A stretch of DNA of 64,000 bases from the NCBI GenBank assembly GCA_910589415.1, contig OU342630.1, positions 62,864,186 through 62,928,185 on the forward strand, written 5' to 3'. Position 1 is the stretch's first letter. The number at the start of each line of letters is the position of its first letter. Shown here piece by piece: positions 12,801-25,321 of the stretch. The position numbers and the translations under genes are program-made. This stretch comes from Malachius bipustulatus. Its lineage: Eukaryota; Arthropoda; Insecta; Coleoptera; Melyridae. The notes below the pieces were generated by a model. That model made no database searches and had not been told where the DNA came from. It saw nothing but the letters and a program-made list of their open reading frames with translations.

Positions 12801-13640
12801 ATTGCGGTAGAGTAACCCTTTTTATATGTATATAAGCAGAATAGGTATTAGGTACATTGCGGTAATACTAGAAACGGGTTATTTTTATCCCTGCCTCCTG
12901 CCACGCATATATTTCATTAATAAGTGTTTTACAAGTTTTGTAGAATTGCTTGGATGGAAAAAAATAACCAAGCAATAGAGAGACAAATAGTATTAAACGC
13001 ACAATCACCCTGCTAAAAAATAATTGAGAACCGATTTTTTAAGACATTCAAGAAAATGCATTTGGTATACCGCTTACATTATCCAATCCTAATTAATTAT
13101 TAGATTATACATATACCTAGGTACAGTTAAATTTTCATATTATTTCAAAGCTAAACGACCAATTAAGAGTTAGGTACTGAGGTACAGATGTGTTAATTTT
13201 AAAACACAAAAGCGGTAATTGCGATCCTACTTAATTAATTAATAACAATTAAAGTCAAGTAAGAAAAAAAGGAGCTTCCAAGGTAATGCAATTAGCAGGG
13301 ACACAGACCAGAGCTTATTTCATTTCGGGTTCTAAAGGCAATGTGGGCGAGGGAGTCATTCTCCATGCAGAAAGAGCTGAAATGTAGCGTAGGGAATTAC
13401 TTTCTGGCTTGAAATCTAATAAGGGACTTCGATGGGTGAAGGTATGAAATGTTGGCGAATTGAAATCAACGGTTTGCCGAACGTGGGTCGCTCTTTGAAA
13501 AGTTAACGTCTTGCAGTCCAGATGCTTGAGAGCTAAAAATTCTCAGTAATTCGATTTGGCGTAACTGGAATATCTGCTAAACACGTTAACGAAAAGGCGT
13601 AATGTGGCAATTTCTTATTATAATCTATCTATTTCAGGAA
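12801..13640. other. No gene recognised
   Basis: AT-rich sequence between the CpG-rich island and a fold-back transposon. I see nothing I can name. Confidence 0.4.
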
Positions 13641-13645
13641 TATTG

Positions 13646-14522
13646 TATACAGGGTGGGCCACGGTATACGAAACGGAAGATTATGGCCGTGTCTCTGGAT
13701 TTTAGGATCTTTTTATTTTTGGAGTGGATAGAGACCCGGCAGAAGTACGTTTTAAAATTATATTCATAATGTACAAAAGCATGAAACATATCAAAGTTAT
13801 GTTTTTTTAAATGGAATGCTCCTATGTTATTGCATTTTTAGATTGTATGAAAAGAGAAAATAAGATTGGCTTTTACAGTTGGTGCTTAAATTCAGAAGTT
13901 TTTGAGTTATAAACAAGTGAAAATCGTCATTTTTCAAGTTCATGGTCCTGTACAACGAAAACGGCTGAAGATAGAGAAAAACGGCTTACATGTCCCTATT
14001 TTAACTTTTTATGTACTATCCTACGATGTAGATGAAATGTTTATACAGGGTGATAAAAAATTTGAAAAATTCTGAGATTTCTCCACGCGTCGCCAAATAA
14101 AAAAATCAAAGAAATCACAAATGTTTCTATACCATAGGATAGTACATAAAAAGTTAAAATAGGGACATGTAAGCCGTTTTTCTCTATCTTCAGCCGTTTT
14201 CGTTGTACAGGGCCTTGAACTTGAAAAATGACGATTTTCACTTGTTTATAACTCAAAAACTTCTGAATTTAAACACCAACTGTAAAAGCCAATCTTATTT
14301 TCTCTTTTCATACAATCTAAAAATGCAATAACATAGGAGCATTCCATTTAAAAAAACATAACTTTGATATGTTTTATGCTTTTAGGACACCCTTTACATT
14401 ATGAATATAATTTTAAAACGTACCTCTGCCGAGTCTCTATCCACTACAAAAATAAAAAGATCCTAAAATCCAGAGACACGGCCATAATCTTCCGTTTCGT
14501 ATACCGTGGCCCACCCTGTATA
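13646..14522. mobile_element. Fold-back DNA transposon A, 877 bp, TA-flanked
   Basis: The element starts TATACAGGGTGGGCCACGG and ends CCGTGGCCCACCCTGTATA, and nearly its whole length is a palindrome: GATTATGGCCGTGTCTCTGG near 13679 is mirrored by CCAGAGACACGGCCATAATC near 14470, and ACGGCTTACATGTCCC near 13981 by GGGACATGTAAGCCGT near 14161. A further TACAGGGTGATAAAA lies at the centre (about 14045). It encodes no transposase. TA at both ends suggests use of a Tc1/mariner-type transposase supplied in trans (inference). The ORF crossing its right half is a by-product of the palindrome. Confidence 0.85.
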
Positions 14523-14567
14523 GGTATTTTGATTAAGATGCACGTTGCATATTCAGGACTGAAAAAT

Positions 14568-15166
14568 TACTTTGTCCATCCTTCAAAAAAAAAAGTACCA
14601 TCAAGTTTAAAAAATTTTACAGGGGAACATATTTCCTTAATTTCCAGGTGGCATTTGTTTGTCCATGGTTTGTCCACATTGGTCCAACCAAAATATTCGT
14701 TTATCAATCCTTCAAAAAAAAAGTCACAGCACAATAAAAAAATACTTCTTTTTGGAGGGTGGTCAAATAAAAATTTTGGTTGGACAAACGTGGACAAACG
14801 AATGCCGTGTGCATTTTATAAAAATTCAAACTTCGCACTTAAGGGTGCCAACTTCACTAAACTGACTCTTGGTTTATATATTCTCAAGTTCTGATGCCCA
14901 AACGTTACGTGAAAGACGTGAAGAACAGAACTTTAAAATCCTGGAACGCATACAGATCTTCAACATTCTTTCTCTGTGAGGGATGTCTAAATGTAATTTA
15001 TTATTTTTTAGATGCCATTCGTTTGTCCACGGTTTGTTTACGTTTGTCCAAGCAAAATTTTCCTGTATCCATCCTTCAAAAAAAGTTACGGCAAAGTAAA
15101 AAAAAAACACTTCTTTTGGAGGGTGGTCAAACGAAAATTTTAGTTGGACAAACGTGGAAGCTGATA
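14568..15166. repeat. Two TTTGTCCA-type hairpin elements
   Basis: Two related hairpins lie at about 14655-14810 and 15008-15166. Each runs ATTCGTTTGTCCA, a second GTTTGTCCA, CAACCAAAAT (or a variant), ATCCTTCAAAAAAA, an A-rich centre, TTTTGGAGGGTGGTCAAA, AAAATTTT, then GTTGGACAAACGTGG. A partial left arm begins at 14568. The repeated TTTGTCCA/TGGACAAA words within each arm give a subterminal-repeat look. ORFs here arise from the repeats. Confidence 0.65.
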
Positions 15167-15169
15167 TGA

Positions 15170-18100
15170 ATAAATATGGAGAAGATGTAACTACAGTATT
15201 TATTTAATAATTATAAGAGTTCAGCTGATGACTTCTGGGTAACGAACATGATGGACATTGTCTGGATGCTTTCTCCGAGTTTAACTAGCTTGAGTTTAAG
15301 TAAACGACTTCAATCCGTTTAGGTTTGTTTCATTTCAATTAAGTTGTGTCTGCAGCTTGTGCCAATTCAGTCATTTTTATCCTCCACATATACGAAGATA
15401 GCAAGTTTACGTACGTAAACTTTAAATTAAAAGTGATGGAGAATTTCCAGGATAACATGTCAAAACGTTTGAGCTACTGCTTTTGGTTCTACCTATTTTT
15501 CACGCATCATCATGATAGTATTGTTTGGAAGTTTCCAAAACTTAGAGATTTGTTCTGCTGTAAAAGCATTCTGTAGTGTTATTTTGATTCAAATTTCTTG
15601 ACATTAGCTGGTAAATGCCAGGCCGGGCTGCTTAAGTTTATGATTATAATATATTTTTAAATTTAATATAAATTTGTATAAGTACTTATAATATTATTAT
15701 ATGAGTATAAAGTTGAGTAAAGTATGAGTATTAAAGTTAACAACATTCTGAGACTAAATCGAGCCATCTAAAAATTAATCTTGAGGTAGATTTCGACCGG
15801 AGGCTAAACATAAACCGTGTCTGGGACTCGAAATTACGGCCGATACGCAATCCTGATGACAGAATTACAATTCCACAAGTGTTTCCAGCTTTCGGGCTCC
15901 GGGAATAGCACTTTATTCACAGCTGAGGCGGCTGCAACTTCCACATTTTATACGGCTCTTGTTTGAAGCGGATTAGCAATTTCAATATTTCCCAGGGTTA
16001 AGTAGGTACAATTCCTCTCCTAAGGCGGATAGATTTGCATAATTGGGATTCCATCGCAATCGACTACACACAGTGTTAGCCTATATTCGTCCATCTTCAT
16101 AAAGCTATGTTTTAAGGGGCCTTCAAATGTCTAGAAACGTTTCATTTAGCTTTGTGTTTTGAATTTATTCTTGAAATATTTTCAGTTTGCATATTCCCTG
16201 TTTTGATCGTTTCCGCTTCTTCTCTCGTGCTTAATTTGCATGTAAATATCATGGATGTTTTCCTTATGGATGTTTGCACATAAGTCTTTTCCTTCCAGAT
16301 GAGTTTTATTCCCTTCAAAGAAAAATCTATATAAGGTAGGTACAACCGTTTTGTAGATTATGAAAATGATATGTTTTTAATTTATAACTTCCAATAAAAA
16401 TCCGCAGCTTATTACAATAATCCAAAGTTTATACCTGTACCTACGACGGGTATTGTTATACCTACGATAAATTAAAGAGAATCCTAAAACCAGCTCATAT
16501 AGGAGATCAAGATCTAGTTTCTGCCTAACATTAGGGCAAAGATTCATAGAAAAAAGGCTGCCTAAATACACCTAAATCTGCATACAAAAGAAAGCGAACT
16601 CATAGCAAATAATGCAGCTCCTAAAAACTATAAAGGCAGACATATCTGTATTGTCTTCAACTTCAACTTGAATGGTATGAAATCAAGTCAAAGTTCGTCT
16701 AGGACATGGGATTGCTTGCAACACCCAATTGAGTTAGTTGCAATTAAGTACAGAACAAGATAACACTTTGTTTTTTAAATAAAATATTTGTTATCGGGGA
16801 TTCCCCAGCGTTGACTATTGTTTCTTTCGTGAAAATATTGTAGTCCAACATCGATTAGATGTCATTAGATCAGTTTTAGATCTTTAATCTCAATGGACAA
16901 TGATTGGTTCATTCCAGTAAACAGTAATATGCGAATACGTATGTATGTTCAAACATCAACAGCCATAATTGACATACCTACCTGTCACCAACAAACAGTG
17001 CTTATGATGGGAAATTGCCATTCCCTCAGAATATCCGCCTAATAATCACTACCAGTCCAGCTAATATACTCAATTTACCAGCCTAAACTGTAATAGGATA
17101 TCCCAATCCTGGGATGGTAGCTATCGAAATAGAATTTCTGCTTTGTAGTCAGTTATTATAGTTTCCTTGATAATATGCTCAAAGCATCATACGATTATTA
17201 ATCAGCTGCGATTTTATTATCGCCGGAAATCGTGTTCATTTGGGCCTCATGCATGACATAATATAACATTGGAATTTATATTAATAATTCGATACAGCTG
17301 CTGGAGACCGCGTCAAGAAAGGTGGGATAAGCCATTATGTCGTACCTATACGGGAAATGTGGTCAATAGATGTATATGAAGCAATACGCTGAAAAAAATC
17401 GATATTTCTTATTTTGAAAAGAAAATTCGAGCGTTCAATGGTTCGTAGAAAATACTGACTTCATGCCAAAGGTAGGGAAGCACCCTGATAAAGACATTGA
17501 TGGCCATTTCGCTCTTGTCGGAGCTCATCGGAATACCACATGAGCAAGTGTGCCTAATCGTCTATCTTTTGCTTAAGATTAGTCGATTACTTATCCAGAA
17601 AATTCACACGCACTCCGAGATCTACAATCAGTAGCGACATCTGTGTTGGTGACCGTAACTACGAAAACTATAGAGAAGTTTTTACACTAGAGAGGCAAGA
17701 CTCCTCGTGAAGTTTAATTCGGCAAGAAAATAACATAAATTGTTTTGTAGGTTTACATAAAATTATCATGCGCAATCCATATGGCATTTCAAAAATTTTC
17801 TGAGAAGATCTTCATGTTTTTGTAGTTAACTTTTGTTTTTCTTATGGCCTCCATGATTCTTAATGAGTATAAAATTGTCAAATTTCTCTAATTGAATAAA
17901 ACCTGCTTATGTGCTACTTCTCAAGAGAGCAATGGCGAGAGAAATAAAAAACGATTATGTGAGGTGTTCAATAATTTATGGCCTCGACTTAAGATGTTAA
18001 AGTTAAAAATTTCGACTATTTTTTATTTCTTCTAGAAGAGATTATTAATTTTGCGCATATTTTCTTAGAGGTTGCCATATATTTTGTTAAAAGGTCAAAC

Positions 18101-19070
18101 CTCGCAAAGGTGGTTTTTAAATTTAAAAGAAGATTTTAGGCACAATCAACGTTAGCAGCTCAAGAAGAACGATGTATGATATTTTAAAAGATGACAGAGG
18201 GATCTATTAGCTACAAAGATTTAGTGCAATAGCAGCAGTTGTAAAACTTGAAATAACTTGAGAAATTAACACTTTCATTTATGCAAAATCTGTAAAATTA
18301 TTATTAAGAAACCAAATAAGTAGGTTCTGAAATGGATCGCACCTAGGTAGGATGATAAGGAAATTATTTCCATCGCCCTCATTAAATCAGCCCAAATCGA
18401 AAAATCAAACAGTGCGAGAATATAGGTACGTAAATACCTGAAGGTAAAATTGTTAGAAAATCAAAACGCAGCCACCCGCCGTTACATCAAGTAAACGATT
18501 CCCGTCAGCTCATTAGATATTCATAAGGAGAAATCGCTCTAGCTAAAAATATTCCAGCGCTTTAGGAAGACATCGAAGAAACGGCTAAGCTAGACCAGAT
18601 GTTCAGGGTATTATAAAAGACGCTCTCGACCCGCGTGATGAAGGGAAGAGCTGACCTAGAAACAGACCGCCGGGTGGAAGATTTTTGTGGAATCATGAAT
18701 CAAACAATAACTCCATGCAAAGACAATAGTAAGTGACTAGGTATAACACACACGGTAATGAAACTTTAATCAGACCATAGGGCGAATTAATAAACTGCAG
18801 TAGCCAAAAATCCACCATGGTCCCGAAACAGTAAGTAGGTGAAAATGCGAAATGAAGGTTAAGCCGGTGTAATTATAATAGTTAGGTACAATGAAAAGAC
18901 GACAATGCGTCGGCCGATTTGAAGGAAAATTTAGGTAGTTGAAGTTCAGGACAATTCAGTAAGGTAGCCGCGAGGTCAAAGCGCTAAGTCTCGTAATTAG
19001 GGAAATATAACAAGAAACAAATCACGATATGAGGCAGTGACAATAAGGTGCATTGTTGCGTGGTGTTTAG
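15170..19070. other. Long stretch with no gene recognised
   Basis: No ORF here resembles a known family. Sub-regions near 15800-16060 and 18560-18700 are somewhat richer in G and C, but I see no exon structure I can defend. Confidence 0.4.
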
Positions 19071-19088
19071 AAAGCGGACCACCGCTTC

Positions 19089-19096
19089 TATAAAAG
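19089..19096 (+). promoter_or_regulatory. Candidate TATA box
   Basis: TATAAAAG lies 3' of a hairpin-like GCGGACCACCGC (19074-19085) and 76 bases before a 59-bp duplication. The context, TATA box then a transcribed GC-richer leader, resembles an LTR promoter of a decayed retroelement, but I find no LTR partner. Low certainty. Confidence 0.25.
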
Positions 19097-19164
19097 CAGA
19101 TGTCTTACCGCAGCTCCAGGCAGATGAGATCAGCTTTCGAGCAGGTCAAGTCTGACTTCCTAAC

Positions 19165-19277
19165 CCTTCGGACGTAAACCCGGGAGATGGCATCCAAGCG
19201 AACTCTCGGTCGCCCAATTCGAACCTTCGGACGTAAACCCGGGAGATGGCATCTAAGCGAACTCTCGGTCGCCCAAT
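19165..19277. repeat. Tandem duplication, 59-bp period
   Basis: The block beginning CCTTCGGACGTAAACCCGGG at 19165 recurs at 19224 with one base change (CATCCAAGCG against CATCTAAGCG) and runs to CGCCCAAT in both. Two copies only. The near identity implies a recent duplication in otherwise decayed sequence. Confidence 0.85.
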
Positions 19278-19279
19278 CC

Positions 19280-21730
19280 TTATCCAAACTTTACAATTCA
19301 GCTAGCGACGATGCTATAAGTGGACTCCGGTCCAACCTTCCGTTATCTGCTTTAGAAAATTCCCGAGGAAATCCAATGAATCTGCATCTCGAACTCAATA
19401 TTCGCAGTTGGCAAATTCTCTTCGAACCAATTCACTAGTAGATGGCCTAGTAAAGCGCCTATTCTGAAGGAATTTCCTTCACAATTTAGGGAAAATTCAC
19501 TGAGAAAGTAGTCAGGGAAGATCTCCCTTCGAAACAAAATCCACATCGATAAAAAATTAAGCAGATTCGCCCAATCCATGAGCGCAGGTCCCATTTTAAA
19601 TCAGGCACAATAATCAGCTAGGTATTAGGCGGCATCACAATACGCAATTACGTCAACAAATAGAACGACCCCGGCAGGAAAGAAATCCCAATCAACCGAG
19701 ATCCAATGAGTCATAGTAGGTTCTTCGCGCATCCGTTTCGGCCATAGTAATCCTGACATACCTCAATCAAAGAGCAGGGGTGACTACGGTAAAGACTACG
19801 GTAAAAACAACGGTAAACACAACGAGGAAAACACAGCGGTCCTATTCGGGGTAACCCAGAGGTAAATAGCCGATCACAGTGGCTTTTTGCCACAGAGCAA
19901 CGGGCCAGGGTATTAAATGTTACAGTTCTTAATTGCTTTTGTAAAATCATAATGAATCATTGATTTCAAGATTGAAACTTCAACACCTTTGTAACGTTAA
20001 ATAACGTATTATAACAAGCTTTAGGCTATTAGGTATACTTGATGACCTACCCTTTCAGGGATTAGTTAATCAGAGAAGTGTGAACTAACAGAAGTATCAT
20101 CTTGCACAACCTTATGTCTATAATGCCTTAGGATTTAATTAGAAAGCCTAGATTTTCAATCACATCAAGTTCCCTGAACGGGATAAACGAGCCAACTTTA
20201 TTATAACATAATGTCCCTCCTTCAAAGGGAACAGCAATTTTCCTAATTAATGAAAGCCTTGAATAGATGAACAATGAGTCTGTCCGTGGTTAATAGAATA
20301 TTACACTCTGGACAATTCCTTCTACGGAAACAGTTAGTGTAAATACCGTTTTGTCTAGTCTAAATGAAGACTTTCCGGAGTCAATTTAATCAGTTTCAGA
20401 ACTGTCTTCCTATAATAATATACTCTCTAAAGTTTTCTAACGTCTTCAGTTTAAATAAAAGCAGAAAAACTTTTCCGATCATTGCCTTTGTAATAATAGC
20501 TATAGCTAATTGGTTTCAAAATTAGATAGGTAAGTATAGCTATTATCTTTATTTTAAGATAAAAACTGATCAATTAAAAAAGAGTAAACAATGCATTTAA
20601 ACATAGCATATTAATAGCATAACTAAAGATAAGAAAGTTAAATAAAGAATCTTATCTAACGAAGAAAATATAAAAAGCTCTAATCAATAGTTTTTTTTTT
20701 AACTCAACAATGAGAAAAAAACACTTGTTCTTTCAGATTATAAAAAAATGAAACAAAAAAGGGTTTAGTAATATCAATTGTTTTCACCTTCCTTCGAATC
20801 CACGTATAAATGTTTTCATTCTTGATGTGACGGGCAGAAAAACTCTCCTTCTTTCGCGAGGATGCCGGCCTGATTTTGATGGATTCATCAATATCTCGAC
20901 TTACACGCTCCAATAGCCAGGAATTCACCAAGTTTGATTTTATTACTTTCTACAGTTTCCTTTATGTGGCTACAAAATCGACGAGAGTATTAATTTAAAA
21001 TTCATTCAACGGAAACTCCAAACCAAAATTTACAGCACTCCCTATAATGAGCTGTTTTTTCCGCCCCTTGGGGGTTTCATAAAGGCAACGAAAATTAAAA
21101 TTGAAGTTATTCAAATAAAAATAATCGCAGCATTGTTTGCCGTTTTGTTAGAAGATTCAAAATATATTCGTCAGTTTCAGTTCTTGGATAAATTTGCATC
21201 GAAATAACGATGAAATTAGTATTCACAATTATATCCCTTAAAAAAATTGTTTTTTATATGTTTTAGTTGTTAGTCTTTAATGTTTTTTTCGTAATTATTG
21301 TAAAAACATAGGTACCTATAATATAACAAGCATTTCACAAAAATGTTTCAGGAAACATATTTTTGAAATAATATTTATGAAATAAGAATTTTGTTAGGTT
21401 TGAACATCGACGCGTGGGCGGATTGTTTTGTGTTTTTCCTCAATATTCAGTTAAAATGTCGTATGTTCCGAAAAATAAAAAAACGGGAAGCCTAAAATGG
21501 AAAGAAGAGAGATGACCAGCCTAAGACCGGCTTAATTAGGATATTTTGGCTCTTGGTTGTGATGAAAATAAATATACCACTTATGATATAAAATCATAAT
21601 TCAGAGACAAAATGTTTTGAGATAAAGCTGGTCGGTACAACTCAAATTCAATTTTTTATTTGCCATATTTTCAGATTCATTTGTGGGTTTCAAACTGGGT
21701 TTTCACTTTCTAAATCAACAAATTAAAAAA
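19280..21730. other. No gene recognised
   Basis: Near 19780-19835 a degenerate short repeat (ACTACGGTAAA, ACAACGGTAAA) is visible. Otherwise AT-rich DNA without supported features. Confidence 0.4.
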
Positions 21731-21734
21731 AAAC

Positions 21735-22601
21735 TATACAAAAGTTTCAATTTGAAAACTTGCTACCCCCAAATTCTTCCTTGAAATTTTTTTCAAAGAA
21801 ATCCCGAAATATAGCTCAATTTTTAAATTTAACTTATGTTCTATTGACGTAAAAAAAATTATACAAGGTGTTCCTTGACTTAGTAATGACGACATTGTCT
21901 ATTTTTTTAAATGGGACACCCTGTATATTATTACATTTTCAAATTGTCTGAGAAAATCCAGTAGGAATGGTTTTTACAGTTGCAGCTTACATTGAGTAGG
22001 TTACGAGTTTTAAACAAATGGAAATCGCAATTTTCCATTTTGAAAGCAGAGTGTACATCGGACACGGCTCTAAATATCGAAAAACGGCTTACATGTTCCT
22101 ATCTTAACTTTTGAAGCGATATCCTATGATGTAGATGAAATTTTTATACAGGGTGATCAAAAGTCTGATAATTTTCGTCACCCTGTATGAAAATTTCATC
22201 CACATAATAGGACACCGCTTGAAAAGGAACATGTAAACCGTTTTCCGATATCTGTAGCCGTTTTCAAAACAAGCTCATCCTTTGAAAATGAAAAACTTTG
22301 ATTTTCATTTGTTTATAACTCGTAAGCTACTCAGTTTAAACTGCAACTGTAAAAACAATTTTTATTGGATTTTCTCAGACAATTTGAAATAATTGTATTA
22401 ATATACAGGATGTCCCATTAAAAAAAAAAAAAAACTGACCATATCGTCGTTACTGAGTCAAGGAACACCCTGTATATCTTTTTTCACGTCAATAGAACAT
22501 AATTTACATTAAAAAATTGACCTGTTTCAGGATTTCTTTGAAAAAAATTTCTCAAGGAAGAATTCGGGGGTGGCAAGTTTTCAAATTGACACCCTGTATA
22601 T
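21735..22601. mobile_element. Fold-back DNA transposon B with concentric termini
   Basis: The outer arms pair AAAGTTTCAATTTGAAAACTTG near 21740 with CAAGTTTTCAAATTG ending near 22589, and the right end reads CACCCTGTATAT. Inside are further mirrored terminus pairs: TATACAAGGTGTTCCTTGAC (21861) with GTCAAGGAACACCCTGTATA (22457), GGGACACCCTGTATA (21911) with TATACAGGATGTCCC (22403), and a central pair TACAGGGTGATC (22147) with CGTCACCCTGTATG (22178). No transposase is encoded. The core ACGGCTTACATGTTCC is shared with elements A and C. Confidence 0.8.
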
Positions 22602-22744
22602 AATATTCATACTCGTATACCTACCTAGGGAAAGAAAAGGTTTCTTAATTTTGCAAATGTTCAAAGTTCAAAATTCACTTGACGGCAGTGCAGTAATCTG
22701 TTATAAAACTGTTATTTGCCATTTCTATTCTTATTCTGTCTGAT

Positions 22745-23196
22745 TTAGTTTTAAGAACCTTGTTCTTCAGATGCTACAACATAATAAATCCAGCAATGTC
22801 AAATCTGGAGATCTGGTCATTCTATGCAGCCTCGTCTTCCAATCCACCTATGTGGAAAGGTTTCATTTAAATACTTCCGTACCGGTCCTGTATAATGAGC
22901 TGGAGCACCGTCCGGTTGCAGCCATATCCTCTCGCTTGGAAAATTAGGTTCCAGTGCGGATTAAGATTCCAGGCAGATGAAGACGGAATAACTTGTTCCT
23001 TTAGAATTTCCAAATAAGTTTCTATATTATTGTTCCCAGTGACAATAGGTCCTACTACATGATCGCGGACTATACCCACCCAGACGTTAACTTCAGAGGA
23101 TGCTGGTACGAGTTTCTCTAAATAAAGATATACGTGCTTAATATTCACACATGCATGTAAGAAAGCATCGACGTTCATTTGACTTAAATTTTTCAC
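22745..23196 (-). pseudogene. Decayed Tc1/mariner-superfamily transposase
   Basis: On the minus strand 23120-22960 reads VNVWVGIVRDHVVGPIV, the strand after the first catalytic aspartate in this superfamily. After a frameshift, 22920-22790 reads DGAPAHYTGPVRKYLNETFP then HRWIGRRGCIE, a stop, and after another shift SPDLTLLD. These are the second- and third-acidic-residue blocks (DGAPAH and SPDLTP.D) of IS630/Tc1/mariner transposases. Two frameshifts and two stops make it inactive, and the N-terminal DNA-binding part is not recognisable. It begins about 145 bases from the right end of fold-back B. Confidence 0.8.
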
Positions 23197-23199
23197 TTG

Positions 23200-24655
23200 C
23201 AGAAAAATTAGATGTAAATCTGATTCAGAGTTTACATTTGGGGTGGATCACATCGTACAAGAGATGCATTTTATACTCGCATTTCGGTAATACCTACTTC
23301 TACAATCTACATAGGTATATATCTAGGTTACATGAAGCAAATCCATCCGAATACTTCCATCGGCAGCGACGGTATATGTATCGTGTCAGAATAGTAAATT
23401 GAATTGCATATCACAAAATGTACAATTTGACAACGGTGTATCTGACAAGGATGCTTCCCCATTACAGCTGATTGCCGAACACTGATTGGATTTCGAGTCT
23501 GATCCCACCAATCGACCTTTTTATGCCCGGCTCTGTATCTCATATACTCGATAAACGACCAGACAGGAGTGAAGTTTTTATAAACTAGATATGCAACAAA
23601 ACGTTCCGCCGGCGCTCTCTATTTGCACTTTTTCTCTTAGGAAAATGCTCGGAAGTTTTCAGAATGAGGCTCTTGTTTCTTGATGATATCTTTGAAGAGG
23701 TGTTGTCCAATATAAGTCGATGTAAGTTCTCGCACTGCTTCTCGTTTCAGAGCTTGCTCCTCTAAGTCTAAGTAAAGTTTCTGTTTAATAAATCTCCTAA
23801 GAAGTTTCGGGAGCTAGCAATCAAACTGAAATTGGCTTTGTCGGATACAATGTGTATATATGTGCTATACTCAAATACTTGTCTTTACTTTTCAAAAACT
23901 ACTCAAATATTTGTAGTAAGTATATTATGCTGCGTCAGCTTTTCACGAAGAGATACAAAATGTATCATATAGAATTTGAACTATTTTTTTGGTAGGAATT
24001 TACATAGATTCACAACGTTACACAAGTAAAATATTATCGAAGCACAACGTTAAAAAATAATCATTCATTCATGTTTTAAATCATGAATATTCAAGCCCGC
24101 AAAAACCTGAGTGCTATAATAAAAGACAACATATCCACAACCCCAGATTGATCCGCTGCAATTTCCCGATTCAGCAATATAGTTAGTCATAATTCCTAGC
24201 TTTTTATATACAGAATTTTCCTCTGTATAAAAAAACATCAATTCGAGCTCTGCAGAATCCTAATCCAATCACGGTTGTACATAATAAAACATGGATGCTA
24301 TGTAGATGCATCCGAGATTAAACGGCAGGTTCGCCAATTTGTCCAATGTGTATGTTTGAACAGGCCACGATTGAGTTTGTGCATTTAATTCGAGCCAATC
24401 TGGATTATGCTTAGCAGAATCGTAGCGATATTTAGACCATTGTGCCAAATGGACTCCATTTCAGGTCTAATGGAAATGATTCTGGTCCGGTCTCCAGTAG
24501 TCCAGGTGTATTTTGTTCACATTTGCAAAGATGGTGTACCAACAATGTTGCCAGATCACGTAGCAGCGGATGAATGTTTTCAATCCTTACTACTATAAGG
24601 GACAAAAAAGTTCATGTTAGGTTAATAATAGTTTTATTTAAAATTAACTACTATT
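23200..24655. other. No gene recognised; lone CAGGGTG terminus at its end
   Basis: Two minus-strand reading frames of 70-110 codons occur here and lack any family resemblance. TACAGGGTGATTCACAATT at 24659 is a fold-back-type end without a visible partner. Confidence 0.4.
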
Positions 24656-24869
24656 CATACAGGGTGATTCACAATTAGTACATAAAACATAATTTAAGAT
24701 TAATTTCTCTCATGAGATTTGGAAAATTCTTCAAGGTTTTGAAACTATAAAATACGAAGCAACTATTAAAATACTAGCTGTATTACCTTCAATATTCCCA
24801 TGATTAATGTGAACGGTCATTGTCAATAAAAATCAAAAATTTGGTCATAAGAGAATAATTTATAAATTG

Positions 24870-25238
24870 CGAGCTCGTCGACCAGTTTCAGGTGTTACCC
24901 CATCATCAGGACAGTTGTCATGTTATCCAGCAATAGAATATGGTGCCCACAACGTCAAGTTAAAAAGAGATGGAGACGGAGATTGAATTTCATGAGGTTA
25001 GATAAAAGTTTAAAATTTTAAATGACCTTCGAGTCCATTAATGTTGAAATATTCGTCACACTTGACTGTGGTGACCCGAGGGAGTTTTTAAATTTTAAAT
25101 TTTTCTTCATAAAACTTAAATCTGCGTCTCCATCTCTCTTTAACTTGACGTTGTACCATATTTTATTATTACTTACGGTTGATGGATAACATGATAACTT
25201 GATAACTGTGTCCTGATGATGTGGTCGAACCGAAGATC
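24870..25238. repeat. Inverted repeat that formed the target of the ribozyme array
   Basis: Left arm AACGTCAAGTTAAAAAGAGA near 24952 and right arm CTCTCTTTAACTTGACGTTG near 25134 are reverse complements, with outer parts GACAACATG/CATGTTATCC and the motif CATCATCAGGAC (24901) against GTCCTGATGATG (25210) also pairing. Each arm therefore ends in a CTGATGATG hammerhead-like core. On the minus strand 24919-24871 reads CTGATGATGGGG, ACACC, GAAACTGGTCGAC. The stem II pairing is poor, so I call it degenerate. The last 12 bases, GAACCGAAGATC (25227-25238), recur at the far side of the array. Confidence 0.65.
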
Positions 25239-25321
25239 ATATTAAAAAGCCGAAGTATACTCAAAAGTCACAACAAACCGTAGGTAGGTAGGTCTTAATG
25301 AGTATAAAGCAAATCAATAGC

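Noticed and set aside
14364..14894. A 176-codon gene on the plus strand
   Set aside because: It starts in the right arm of fold-back A and runs through TTTGTCCA hairpins; overlapping frames on the other strand repeat the same words.
24871..24919. A fourth active hammerhead
   Set aside because: CTGATGA, GAAAC and GTC are in order, but stem II does not pair next to the core, stem III would need a two-base loop and stem I is only about four pairs.
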